The translations under genes and the position numbers were made by a program. From Aphis gossypii (Eukaryota; Arthropoda; Insecta; Hemiptera; Aphididae), in assembly GCF_020184175.1 (NCBI RefSeq), contig NW_026083194.1, positions 37,377 to 101,376 of the forward strand: a stretch of 64,000 bases of DNA. The letters are read 5' to 3'. Of this stretch, positions 20,702 through 31,850 are shown piece by piece (within the stretch, counting starts at the first letter, position 1; every line of letters begins with the position of its first letter). A model generated the notes under the pieces. That model saw nothing but the letters and a program-made list of their open reading frames with translations, was not told the origin of the DNA and searched no databases.

Positions 20702-23700
20702 TTAAATTACACGAATAAGTTCATTTATTTTATTTGATATTTCGTTATCAGCAGGATAGTTATTGCTAGTATACAACTTCACACTAGCTTCAGAATGTTT
20801 CCATCTATTATAAAAAATCATTATTTAATAATATTCGTAATATGTTTTATTATTTAATCATGTTATAGTTAAATATCAACGATAAAATCCTCAATCTTAT
20901 TATTTTAATTAGAATTTAATAATTAATTGTGTTGAATAATAATAGGTAACGGTCAAATTAAAAAAATAATCTGGTGATCAATAAATGATTGTATCGCTGT
21001 TGTTTAACTATAGTTCTTCATTTAATCATTGGTTTTTTTTTATTATGGTTTTTACCTTTCAAGTGACGGAATGTCCTTTATAGCACTAGTTTTATAATGT
21101 TGGATGACGTAGTAGTCATCGCATTTTGGCGCTACTGGACACCGAATCGTATACGTGTAATTTCCTTCCGTCAATGTTATTGAGTTTGAAACGTTATCTT
21201 CAATATTTCCTTTCGAAATTACACTAGCTAAGGCATCCTTGTACGTCTCTATTGATTCTCTACGCTGCTATACATTCATATATATTTATATTAAAAATGA
21301 ATGTGTGGTGTGGTGTGTGTGTGTGTAATATTTAAAAAAATAATACAATACAAATTATTACCTTTCCAGCCTTAGACATTTTAACTTTTGGTTCAGTATC
21401 ATTTTTTCTTTTTTTATTCTGCATTTTTACCGATTTTAAAGAAGATGATAGTGTTGATAGCATACTACTTTCATTCTATTATTTAATAATAATTTATTAA
21501 TATCATACACACAAATACATAAACAAATAGGTATAGGTACTTACATCATCGGATATGCGTCAATTGTTCGCCGAAAATAGTTCGTGCGACAGTTGCTCGT
21601 GCGTCTAATGTTCGCCTGGAAATTGTTCGAATACGAAAATTGTTCGTGCATACATTGTTTGTATATTCACATAATATTAAAGAAAAATAAATAAATAATA
21701 ATAATTATATACTAATAATACATCAAAAATAAAATATTAAGCTACATAGTTTTTATATTTGCAATTGAAAATTGTATGCAATAATAGATAATCAATTGTT
21801 GTACGGTTATTATAATCTGCACATATTTTTTTTAAATTTTCACTTTTATTTTTATACATTTTTTTTGATGGTGGTTCTTGACCCGCAATATACTGCTGAA
21901 TTTTTAAAGTATTAATACTTTCTTCTTTTTGGAGTGCATGTATAAATCTCCAAATTGATGGATGTTTGGATGAATTAAGTGTCGACGAAAAACAATTGTG
22001 CCATCCTTCAACTGAATTATTAGTTCGTGGAAGGTCTGCCGCTACTAAATCATAACAATTCCATACACTAATGGGGATGATCGGATCTCTACTTTGGCCT
22101 CTACGATGCAAACGGCCAATTCAGGTGCCCTCAAAGTAGTCTATAATTGGCATTAAAAGTTCTTCATTTTCAGAGAAATATTCAGAATCTAAAAGTTTTT
22201 CATAGTCTTTTATAACTTTGTTTTGTGGCACATAAGCAAGAGCAGGTAACATACGAATATGTAAGGCAAATTCAGAATCTTGTATGTAATATTTTTGTAA
22301 CCCTGCTTCTTGTAAATGGCGCCAAATACATTGTGATAGGTGAAAAAAACATCCGTTTATTGAGGTATTTGGAAATTCAGATTTAACAGCATTCATCGCT
22401 GCTTTTTCGAAATCCATCATAATAGACTCGGGATTTAAATTTTGGTTTAATGATTTAAGAGCCTTAAACATTTGTATATATGTATCTTCTTTTTTGTCGG
22501 GTAGAAGAGCGTAAGCAGAAGGAATAACATTTGAATAATGTACAGCATGAATGGTATATAAGTGTTTAAACGGAATAGGTGAACAAGTAAAAGTGCCATC
22601 GCAAAACCAATTAAGGCAATTATTCATTAACTCCAAACTATTTTTTGTTGAAAACAATAATATTCTTTTTATATCCGATTTGTTATCAAAAAGAAGAAAA
22701 TCGTCGCCATTTGTCGTCTTTGTAAATTCTTCAGGAATATCAAAACTAAAATTTAAAGGGTTTACAGGAGCATTCAATTTAGTTCGACGAGCACGTTGTA
22801 TTGTTCTTTTCAAACTAGCTACGCTGGGTAATTGACCTGCAACCGATAAGGGGACCTAAGAAAAATATAAACGTTAACGTATTTCTTTAAATTTCAAATA
22901 AATGATAAGTTTTTTATTGTAAGCCAAACTTATGAAAAATCTTGTATTACATTTTTATTTTTATAAATATTTATAAAAAAAAAAAACTAAACAAAAACAA
23001 ATATTTCAAAATATGCTTATTAATAGCATTAAAATAAGCGAAATATTTTGAAAATTATATCATGTAAAGAAAATTGAAGTATATTTATTCTAGAACCAAA
23101 ATTGAGCGAGTTCTACTCAGTCTGCGTAAACGCGTTATGTTTACGACGTACTTGTGTAAGTACTTGTTGAAAAAAAATAAACAAAATACAAAATTAAATA
23201 AAATGCAAAAAATGTAACTTTCTTTGAAATAGTTTTACATGTATTTTATTCCTATAAATATTCAGCCTAAAATTCAAGTTCTTGACGCAAGTTTCGAGCA
23301 CTTTTTCATAATTTTAATTTAAGATTCAAAATATTTAGATAATTCGATTTACCTGACTTGCTACATTTCCTATGACTCCATGACTTGTAGCAGCGGAGGT
23401 TCGTGAATCGTGTTTCATATTATAGATTAACTCCTTTGTCTTCACTTGAACATTATCTGGTATATGATTATGTTCATAACTTTTGACAATTTCGTCATTT
23501 TCCACATGAACACGACCACCACACTTATATTTTTTATACAATGTACATTTCCAATAAGTTTTTGTTTCCGTTTGTTTTTCGCGATAGAACATGTAATGAT
23601 TATGTACAAGTATATCTGTACCGCGATCACTTTTTACGTATTTTAAAACCATAGTAAATAAATACTTATTACGTTAAAATAAAATTGGATAGTCAAAATT

Positions 23701-24130
23701 ACAGGTTGTACTGTTATATGATTTTTGTGACAGGTACCGGTGTGTGTTAGCATTAGTATTGTTATTAGTAGGTACCTACTATTCCAGAACACATGGGGAT
23801 TTTTGTGCCCATAATATAATAATGTTCGATAACGAGATACGTTATCGATATGATATTAAAACTTCACACATTTCACACTAAATCAAATAGTATGTTATTT
23901 ATTAACTGCCGTATAGATAACAAAATATATTACATGATAATCAAGTCTTATTATTTTTTTTTTTTACGAACAATTTATGCGCGAACAATTGTCTTATTCG
24001 AATAATTGTCCTGCGAATAATTGTCACGCGATTAATTATCGCACGTACTATTTTAGACGAACAATTGACGTGATACCACATCATCATTTGAAAAGCTTTC
24101 GCCTGCAGATACATTAGTATAGTACGACAT
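20702..24130 (-). CDS. Uncharacterised four-exon gene, split by a MULE insertion
   Basis: Not recognised. Exons 24130-24080, 21475-21362, 21267-21056 and 20804-20702 have consistent phases and GT-AG borders and give 159 residues without a break. The product has a Ser-rich, then Lys/Arg-rich segment (MQNKKRKNDTEPKVKMSKAG), followed by a region with TIRCPVAPKCDDYYVIQHY that could be a small Cys-containing fold, and a short helical C-terminus. A 2.5-kb MULE sits exactly at the end of exon 1, so the original GTAAGT donor is now separated from exon 1 (which is followed by GTGGTA). A possible 5' UTR exon with GTAAAT donor lies near 24235. Function unknown; possibly a host gene. Confidence 0.55.
21543..21550 (+). 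repeat. Target-site duplication of the MULE, left copy (ACATCATC)
   Basis: An 8-bp direct repeat identical to 24078-24085 and flanking the MULE termini. It consists of the last coding bases of exon 1 and the GT of its donor. Confidence 0.8.
21551..24077 (-). mobile_element. MULE (Mutator-like) transposon with FLYWCH finger
   Basis: Terminal repeats start GGATATGCGTCAATTGTTCG on the left and GGTATCACGTCAATTGTTCG on the inverted right end, followed by long arms of related AATTGTTCG/GTGCG repeats. The 8-bp duplication ACATCATC borders both ends, the length expected for Mutator-like elements. One two-exon transposase gene fills the interior. Confidence 0.85.
21737..23652 (-). pseudogene. FLYWCH-MULE transposase with one in-frame stop
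   Basis: Exon 1 (23652-23353) encodes a FLYWCH-type zinc finger: HYMFYREKQTETKTYWKC, CGGRVHV and YEHNH. A 497-nt intron (GTAAAT ... TTCTTAG) leads to exon 2 from 22855. Exon 2 has the MULE DDE core: DGTFTCSP, PDKKEDTYIQMFKAL, MMDFEKAAMNA and GCFFHLSQ. A single TGA at about 22121 interrupts it; the same frame then continues through IGRLHRRGQSRDP and NNSVEGWH to the stop at 21737. Apart from that codon the gene looks complete (about 472 codons). Confidence 0.85.
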
Positions 24131-25263
24131 ATTATTTTATATATATATTTTTTTTTTTAAATATACCTTAAATAAAAATGATAATCAGTATAAGTTTAAT
24201 TTTTAATATAACAGATTGTTTAAAAAACATTTACCTGATCAAATTGTGTTACTTGGTTTGTTATCGACTTGTAGCAAACGGATATATTACGGTATGAAAC
24301 GACGAAACATAACATTTATAGACAATGTTGAGATTTAACACTAACTATAATCAATGTCTACTGATCACTTATATACAGATTTGTAAGGTTGTGGTATCAT
24401 ATGGTGTGATCATATTTTTACCTAATCTATAAAAAATATCTGTGATCAAAGTGTAATATGGCGTGATCACATATCACACTACTGGATCAGATTATAAATC
24501 TGGTTCATAATCATTCAATATTTATAGACTTATATTCATTTACAAAGTGCTCTTGAGTAGGTTATAGTCTATTATCCTCAGCCTTTCAGTACTTGTGTAA
24601 GTCGCTGACTTTATTACAACACTATCATCAAGCGAGGTTTTTGATATTAGTTAAGTTTTATTAATAATTAATCTAAATTAAATACAATATTAATTTGAAG
24701 AAACAGTTTAGTTCTTAATTCATTTTTAATTGATAAACTACAACCTACTTATACAACGCAACAACGTGGACCGAGGTATTCATCAAACTATGCAGCAAAA
24801 CAATAAGTAAGATAAAATACAAATATAATTAATTATAAATAAATATGTTTTAATAATTTACAAAATTTCAGTGAAATAAAAAATCCAATGAATATTGAAA
24901 TATTTAAAATATGAATTAATACATACGTATAATATGAAAACATAAATAAAATGAATAAAATATAAAAAAATAAAATTGGTTGAATTCAAATTCAATATTT
25001 AATATATTATATAATAAAAACTGTAAAACACGATCAGATTAAAAAATATATGATATAAAATCAAAGTTAAAAATTATTATTTTATTTGAATATTGTTTAT
25101 ATCATTGTAGATTAATTAAGCTGCTAGAGAATCGGTTAGTCTTAGTGAACAAATATAAAAGATATGATTGTTTTTATTTTTTTATATATTTTTTAAAAAA
25201 TAATAAGTTATGTGACTATAAAATATTTATATTATTGATTATAAAAAAATATGTTTTAATATT
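24131..25263. other. Gene-free AT-rich stretch
   Basis: No coding sequence recognised. A few TGTGATCAC-like short palindromes occur at 24400-24475, and a possible leader exon of the upstream gene near 24240-24290. Otherwise simple AT-rich sequence. Confidence 0.5.
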
Positions 25264-25818
25264 TTACAAAAAGATTTTACAAGAAGATCTACAATAATGA
25301 GACTGTACAGCTGGAAGACTTTCTATAAATTTATAAACATTTGATAAAACTGGCTCATCCGTTTTATTTTTGGGACGGCCTTTACCACGACTATCGGGAT
25401 TTGACTTTCCCAATGGTGACAATTTTTCAAAAGTGTAACTTAAAAATCTTTGAGTAATATTTAATGTTTTTAAAAGATACTGCTGGCATATCTTTTCTTT
25501 TCTTCCATTTAGAGTAAAATAATAAAATCTTGTTATTTTACGCAAATTTGACATTTGTACACGTTTCCTTTTTATTTCTGATTCTTCCATGCAACTTATC
25601 AAATAGTCACGTTTTCCATTTCCGTCACTTATACTCCAGTATTCCTTAAAAATTGTTTCCCTTTCGTCTTCGATAAATTTATTTTTACAATTGTTCTGGC
25701 ATTTTGTTTTTGAACATGGGTTAGGCTGAACACTTTTTCCTTTACCACTTTGTTTTTCATTTCTCTTATTTAACTTTTTGTTACCTTTCTTTTTCTTCTT
25801 CCTACCTTCAACGCCCAC
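25264..25818 (-). CDS. N-terminal fragment of a transposon-derived insect protein family
   Basis: An open 184-codon frame, readable a little further upstream to about 25870. A very basic start (GRKKKKKGNKKLNKRNEKQ) is followed by a Cys-containing segment (NPCSKTKCQNNCKNKF) and by LLKTLNITQRFLSYTFEKL, a SRGKGRPKNKT basic linker and VQSHYC. This layout resembles the N-terminal, probably DNA-binding part of an uncharacterised DDE-type family repeated in insect genomes, in which ESHYCR-like sequence precedes the catalytic part. Here the frame ends soon after, so it is a fragment. Family identity is tentative. Confidence 0.4.
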   Translation of the reverse strand: MGVEGRKKKKKGNKKLNKRNEKQSGKGKSVQPNPCSKTKCQNNCKNKFIEDERETIFKEYWSISDGNGKRDYLISCMEESEIKRKRVQMSNLRKITRFYYFTLNGRKEKICQQYLLKTLNITQRFLSYTFEKLSPLGKSNPDSRGKGRPKNKTDEPVLSNVYKFIESLPAVQSHYCRSSCKIFL

Positions 25819-25994
25819 AATGTCACCTGATACACTCGTAGATAATGACGTAGAATTAGAACTATCTATATTAGTTCAAAAGTTTGAAACAATTAATAAT
25901 TGACATGGGGAAGAATAGTTATAAAAAACTAAAGGAATTGAGTAATGATAGGGAAGCATGGAGAACTGCAGCAAACCAATCTAAGGATTGTAGA

Positions 25995-26367
25995 CTAAAA
26001 AAAAAAAATATTAGTTCCAAATAACTGGCGAGAGCAACCTTTATCATTACTATGACTAGATGAATTGGTACTTAAAATGGTATTATTAGGTGGAACCCAA
26101 TCATTTGTGTCTCTACTACAGGTTGTTTCAGATATTGTAGTTGTTTTTTTTTGACTCTTGAACTGATAAGGGAGTCTCCTCAATTTTAGATTTATTTTGC
26201 ATTATTTCATTAAATAAGTTATTTGTTACTCTGTCGATATCACTTGTTTCAATTGACATTTTTGGTTTTTTATACTTTATATTTTGGGTTGATTGTTCTT
26301 TATGATTAATCATATTAAAAATCATTTTTGTCCTGGACTGCATGATGATTTTCAGAAAGCTACACAA
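25995..26367 (-). pseudogene. Possible upstream exons of the same transposon-derived gene
   Basis: Two overlapping open frames on the minus strand (26367-26128 and 26183-25995) encode low-complexity Ser/Thr/Asn/Lys-rich sequence without a recognised domain. They lie just upstream of the fragment at 25264-25818 and may be its displaced N-terminal part, separated by a short unrelated insert at about 25900-25990 that reads like a LINE end (LKELSNDREAWRTAANQS on the plus strand). Weak evidence. Confidence 0.25.
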
Positions 26368-26404
26368 TAAAATTTTTTTTGGAGTTAAAAAATTATCATT
26401 GTTT

Positions 26405-26722
26405 TTATACTTAAAAGTTGATAACTAAGTGTTGCTTTACTATACAGTAGATTACAGGTTTCAAGTATTTACAGTAATTAGTTTTTGAATTACAACCATA
26501 TAAAAAAATCGATTCGGTCGAAAACTGGTTTTGATATTTACTTTTTACCTCTATAATGCACCAAGGATATTCACTTTTCCATCGGAAACCACCCCCAAAG
26601 TTTGAAATTGAAGCATTATTTCGAATAGTTATGCTGTACACAGACACAAAAAAAAAAAAAACAAAAAAAAAAACATACATCATTACAATCAATACATTTA
26701 TCACTCCGTTCAGAATCTAAAA
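26405..26722 (-). repeat. Dispersed TIR repeat, partial copy A
   Basis: Read on the minus strand it starts TTTTAGATTCTGAACGGAGT and follows the first about 300 bp of copy B (27098-28805) with an internal deletion. The flank from 26723 to 27097 contains nothing else recognisable. Confidence 0.65.
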
Positions 26723-27097
26723 AATATTATGAATATCTAACTCTAAATAATTTTCAAATGTTCATGATTTTTACAAATTTTATTTAAAATTCGAACTTCA
26801 GACACTCATAAAAAGGAATAACGCTTAAATTTTTTTTTTGATTTCCACAAAAGACCACTTACGAGTAACCTTGTACATTTTCAAATTTTTTGAACAAGAG
26901 AACATTTTTTTATCAACATTAGTTTAAGGAAAAACTAATAATAATCGATAAATTCATATGCCTATAAATAGCTCAACATGAGTCAAAATATTTTGAAAAT
27001 TTTACGGTATAAATAAAATGTTTGTATAAACATTCAATACAACAGCTATCAAAACCGATTTTGCGTAAAAATTCCTGTTTTTCCTTAATTTGTTTTG

Positions 27098-28805
27098 TTT
27101 TAGATTCTGAACGAAGTGATGAATGTATTGATTTTACAATGATGTGTGTTTTTTTTTTTTGTGTGTCTGTGTACAGCATAACTAGTCGAAATAATGCTTC
27201 AATTTCAAACTATGGGGATGGTTTCCGATGTAAAAGTGAATATCCTTGGTGCATTATAGAGGTAAAAAGTTAACATTTTCCAACAGTTTTCAAAAAAATC
27301 GAGAAAAACAAAAAAAAAAATGACGGAAAAACGGCAATTTTTACGCAAAACCAGTTTTGGACCAAATCGATTTTTTTTTATGGTTGTAATTCAAAAACTA
27401 ATCACTGAAAATACTTGAAATTTTCACCAAATGTTAATGTCAGTGTTATCCGTATATAGTTAAATTTTCAAAAAATTTTGACTTTTTTTGAGTTATTTAT
27501 AGACCACTGAAATTTTCGATTTTTTTTGAGAAATTTTTTTTAAAGTGTCGATAAAAAATTTTTGGATGACCAAAAAGTTTTGAAAAATTAATACAAGGTT
27601 CCTTATGAGTTGTTTTTAATGGAGCTAAAAAAAATTAAAAATCGTTAGTCACAATTTTTTTTTATAAGCGTTTTTAGTTCAAAGTTTTACGAAATCTGTC
27701 GAAAACGCGAAAATTTTCAAGTAATTTTGAAGTTGATAAATCATAAATTTTTTTTATTTTATAACTAAGTTTTGAAAATACAACACTAAGTTTTCCATAA
27801 GTTTACCTTCAAGTATCTATAGAGAAAACTCGAAGCATCATTATAGGAAAAATTTTAAGTGCGTTTGAATTTTAAATTTTAACGAAATAGCGTAACGATA
27901 ACGATTTATCCTCAAACGATTTTAAATATTTGTTATTATTCAAAAAGTATAAGTCGTAGATAGTTGAAAATTTTACCAATTATTAAGATTCGCGTTTTCT
28001 TTACGTGATTTAATTTTCAAAATATTTTTAATTTTTTTGAGCTATTTATAGACAACTGAAATTTTCAATTTTTCTGAAAATTGTTTTTTTATGTGTCGAT
28101 AAAATCTTTTTGGCCCTATCAAAATACTTGAAAATTTAATGCAAAGTTCCTCATAAGTTATTATTATAGTGATTAAAAAATTATAAGAATACATAGGCAC
28201 ATTTTTTTTTTATTAGCATTTGAAGTTCAAATATTGACAAAATTCGTCAAAACTATGAATACTTGCAAATTATTTTGTAGGTATATTTCATAAAAATTTT
28301 TGTATAAGTAGCTAAGAGTTGAAAATTTAATACAAGGTTTTTCATAAGTTTAGCTTACAATTATTATAAAAGAACTTAAATTTTGTTGTATTCAGGCCAT
28401 TAAAACATAAACCACCTTTTTCACCAACCACTAGAAATTATATCCTAGGCTGACAAATCATCTTCGTTCAGAATCGTTTTTCGTATACAATGATAACCAT
28501 CATTGGATTCAAATTTAACACTCCTATAATATATAATAATGATCCATACGGCACCTAATGTACAGCAGAGCGGTACTCACTTGCCCGCTTTTTTTATAGT
28601 CACTTTTGAAAACTACTGGGAAATTTATATTTTGACCACCTCAATGCACGTTTTTCAGTGCTGGAAAAGATATTGAAGCTGAAAATCGAAACAGTTTTTC
28701 GACTACTTATCGTGTACATCAACATAAATAAAATGTAAACTTAATATTAAAAAACTATCATCATTGTAAAATCATTATATTTATCGCTCCGCTCAGAATC
28801 TAAAA
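27098..28805 (+). mobile_element. Non-autonomous DNA transposon with TIRs, copy B
   Basis: About 1.7 kb bounded by inverted repeats TTTTAGATTCTGAACGAAGT (left) and its complement ending GAATCTAAAA (right), similar over roughly 45 bp. The interior is AT-rich with many AATTTTC/GATTTTTT runs and no gene. Copy C at 54898-56391 shares most of it. Superfamily not determined; no clear target duplication. Confidence 0.7.
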
Positions 28806-29945
28806 TAAAATATGAATTACCTATGTAAAATTAAAACATTATAACAAAATTTTTCAACTCAAGATTATAAAGACAATGCAATAATAATATTATACCATGT
28901 TTATTGTTTAATTAAATTAACATTTAATCCATTGGTAGTATACATGTGTTCGTGTCGCTCACATAAATCATATTATTTCGAACGTTATTCGTGTAAATAT
29001 ATTCGAATATTGACCTGATATTCTTATTCAATTAACTTTAAATAATATGACTATAAATGTTTACAAAAATAAATGATAGCGCTGTTTCTTATTTCCGAAT
29101 AATAATCATTTGACAAAGTTGAAATTACAGATAAAGTGAGCATCACGCCAATATAGTAAATACTCGTGTCCCGTATAATATTTTTATCACCACGTCTTTT
29201 CTAGTTGGTCTAAAAAGTATAGAATAAATATTATATTTTAATAAAAATTAAAATGTCACGAAAAAAATAAACCGGTAGTTTTGATTTATGCAGTTGTTTT
29301 TTAAAATAATATAACTCACAATATTATATTTAATAATGCATAGAAATACTGTTAATGTACTTATGTAATGAATAATAAAATGCATAATTATAATACAACT
29401 TAAGTTCTTCATTATATTATTATGTTTATACATTTAAAATAATAGTAGATACATATTCAAACTCAATAAGTTTATTTATATGTGGACTTATTTGGTACAT
29501 CAAGTTTTCATCTACCTTACTCTATTTATAAGTATGCATTGAAAAAAATAGGTATTTTATGGTGTAGGTACTTACTACTTATAATTTATTGTACGTATTG
29601 TCAAAAGCGAATAAAACGACACTAACACTAATAATAATAAAATATTATCTCATATCCACGTTCTCTTCAACAAATTTGATGGTTATTTTTTTATTGTGAT
29701 TATTATTAATTATCATAAATTAGTAGGCGGTTTTAATCTTTGTATTAAATTACTTCCAAAATATCCAGCTGTTCTATGATTATTGTGATCAAAATATCAC
29801 GATTAAAGATATTTTTTATCATGGATCAAATTGAACTAACCTAAAAATCGTTATCACTTACCACATTTTTTTTCTTTTTTATTAGATAAAACTCATTTGA
29901 TTACATAAAAAATATGATGTAGGCGACAAATTAATCTGTTATAAG
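28806..29945. other. Gene-free stretch left of Gypsy element 2
   Basis: AT-rich intergenic sequence. I see no gene, repeat terminus or RNA. It ends in the 4-bp target duplication TAAG (29942-29945) of Gypsy element 2. Confidence 0.5.
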
Positions 29946-30621
29946 TGTAGTAAGCCGACGGAGTCGTCTCACTATTTTTTCTATTTTAACTAATTTACAT
30001 ATACTACGAGGTTCTGCACATTTAAATATTTTATTATCATACTCGTAGCGATACGTAATTAAATTTGATGGCAATTTCCAAGAATCAAAGCGTATGGAAA
30101 ATACAGCCACAAACAACTTTTTCTTGCCCTTTTGAAAAACAAGCCATGCACATAAATCATAGATGCGCACGCCTTGGTATAATAGCACAACAACAAGTCC
30201 AATCCAGGGTTAAGTGTCTTGGGCGCAAAACCACTTTTGCAGCTGCGGTGACAACATTCTATAACACACCTTTTTGTCCATTTCCTAGTCTCTATCATGT
30301 ACAACCAGGGGGTACAGAGAACCATATAAATACAGGTCTCTGTCCGTCTTAAAATTTAGAATTAGTTTCACATTCGCATAGAGCTAGTCTATGTCCGAAT
30401 TTTTAAGATTAACTTTTTCTCGGGCAGCTACTTAACGTGCTGTCCTCAAATTCTTATACACTTGTTTTTATTGTAACAAATTATAACTTTAATTTTAATA
30501 AACTCTTGTATTAACATTGTGTCTTTGTCTCACTTTTAAAAACCGTAATCTTTTCCCAACAACTTGATCCAACTGCAGATGTCAAGCACTCATTTATAAA
30601 CGATAGTGAGAGATCACTACA
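29946..30621 (+). repeat. 5' LTR of Gypsy element 2
   Basis: 676 bp, TGTAGTAAGCC ... CACTACA. TATAAA at 30325-30330 and AATAAA at 30497-30502 mark U3 promoter and R polyadenylation signals. Compared with the 3' LTR I find one G-run indel (near 30090) and one G/A change (near 30208). Confidence 0.9.
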
Positions 30622-30627
30622 CGTTTT

Positions 30628-30645
30628 TGGTGTCAGGCGTGGGGT
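30628..30645 (+). promoter_or_regulatory. Primer binding site, tRNA-Leu type
   Basis: TGGTGTCAGGCGTGGGGT starts 6 nt after the LTR. TGGTGTCAG is complementary to the CTGACACCA 3' end expected of animal tRNA-Leu. The exact isoacceptor cannot be named from this. Confidence 0.7.
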
Positions 30646-30832
30646 CACCTGAAAGAAGAATTTTGGTATCCAACCCAAAATCAAGTACATCAGCGGACCT
30701 CGAGTGTGTCAACATCAGGATCAACGGAAGGAGATCACGGATAAGTTGCGACAAGTCAACAAATCGAGCCTAGCAGCGAAGCGAGCCGCAGCGCAGTTTT
30801 CAAAACAGGACAACCACAGGACCAGACAAACA

Positions 30833-30849
30833 ATGAACACTTTGTAAGT
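30833..30849 (+). promoter_or_regulatory. Leader start codon and common splice donor of Gypsy element 2
   Basis: ATGAACACTTT is followed at 30844 by GTAAGT. Unspliced, this is a four-codon minicistron ahead of gag (ATG at 30879). Spliced, 11 coding nucleotides leave a phase needing one more base; the acceptors before ORF X, the exonuclease and env each supply exactly one base before their open frame. It is therefore the likely shared start of several subgenomic mRNAs. Confidence 0.65.
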
Positions 30850-30878
30850 TGCCGTTAAGCAAATAAATTCTTTAGTAT

Positions 30879-31850
30879 ATGTCTGAGAGTCCTAATCGGT
30901 GTTGGGAAATAATTAAATACAACCCACAAACTTTACGAACAACCATCATGAGTGTAACTTTAGGAATTGAATCTGCAATACGCATGATTCCGACCTTTAC
31001 GGGGGGATCTGAGACAGATTTAGCGTCATATATACTTGAATGTAATTATATAATGGAAAACGTCCACGAAACTCTTAAACCTATGATTTTCAAACGAATG
31101 TTAACAAGTTTAAAGGGGGAAGCTTTTCAAGCAGTACGCTATCGCAGTATTCCGGATTGGCCCGCACTCGATCCCACCTTCGGAAAGTGTTCGGGGCAAC
31201 GCACTCAATCGGTTTTTTACAAACAAATCTATACAATATTAAACAAAAATACGACGAAGATATTAAAAGCTTCGCCGCACGCACCGAAAAATGTTACCAC
31301 GATTTGGTAAGCGCACTAACGGTAGGGCTAAATAAAAATGACGCCGCCACAGTCGCGAACACGCATAAATCGGGAGCGCGCAATGCATTTATTAACGGGG
31401 CACAACCCGCAATTCGAAGTCTGTTACGAGCGCGAAACGTTCTTACTCTCGAAGAAGCTATTACGCTTGCTGTCGAAGAAGAGGAGGACATAAGAAATTT
31501 AAATAGACGCTTTAACACGAATAAAAATAACGGGAAAAATAACGCGAATAAAAAAAATATTAAATGTAATAAATGTAATAAAATGGGGCACTATGCAAAC
31601 GAGTGTCGTAGTAACGCGAGCACATCGGGCAGCACAGGTTTTAGAAATCCCATAAGTAATCGCGACGAAAAACCCGTTGTAGTAAAAAAGAATATCAAGG
31701 ACAGGTTAGGTTCTGCACATACTGTAAAAAAAATAACCACACTGTTAAAGATTGTAGAAAACGTAGGTATAACGAAGAAAAAAATAATAGCACTAGTAGC
31801 AACGAGAATGAAAACGAAAATTCCACTACTAGTCAATTGAATCGAACCGT
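30879..31850 (+). pseudogene. Gag (element 2): capsid and two CCHC zinc knuckles
   Basis: Capsid-like part from the ATG at 30879 (IRMIPTFTGGSETDLASYI), a frame change near 31165, then the capsid C-terminal region and a basic Asn/Lys stretch leading to a CCHC knuckle (CNKCNKMGHYANEC). A second frame change near 31702 leads to another knuckle (CTYCKKNNHTVKDC). Zinc knuckles bind genomic RNA for packaging. The overlap with the protease frame at about 31837 is compatible with the usual gag-pol frameshift, though two breaks here are clearly unwanted. Confidence 0.85.

Noticed and set aside
30059..30352. Open frames on both strands inside the Gypsy element 2 LTRs (repeated at 38880-39329)
   Set aside because: They lie wholly within LTR sequence, occur in both LTRs and show no protein features; treated as chance.
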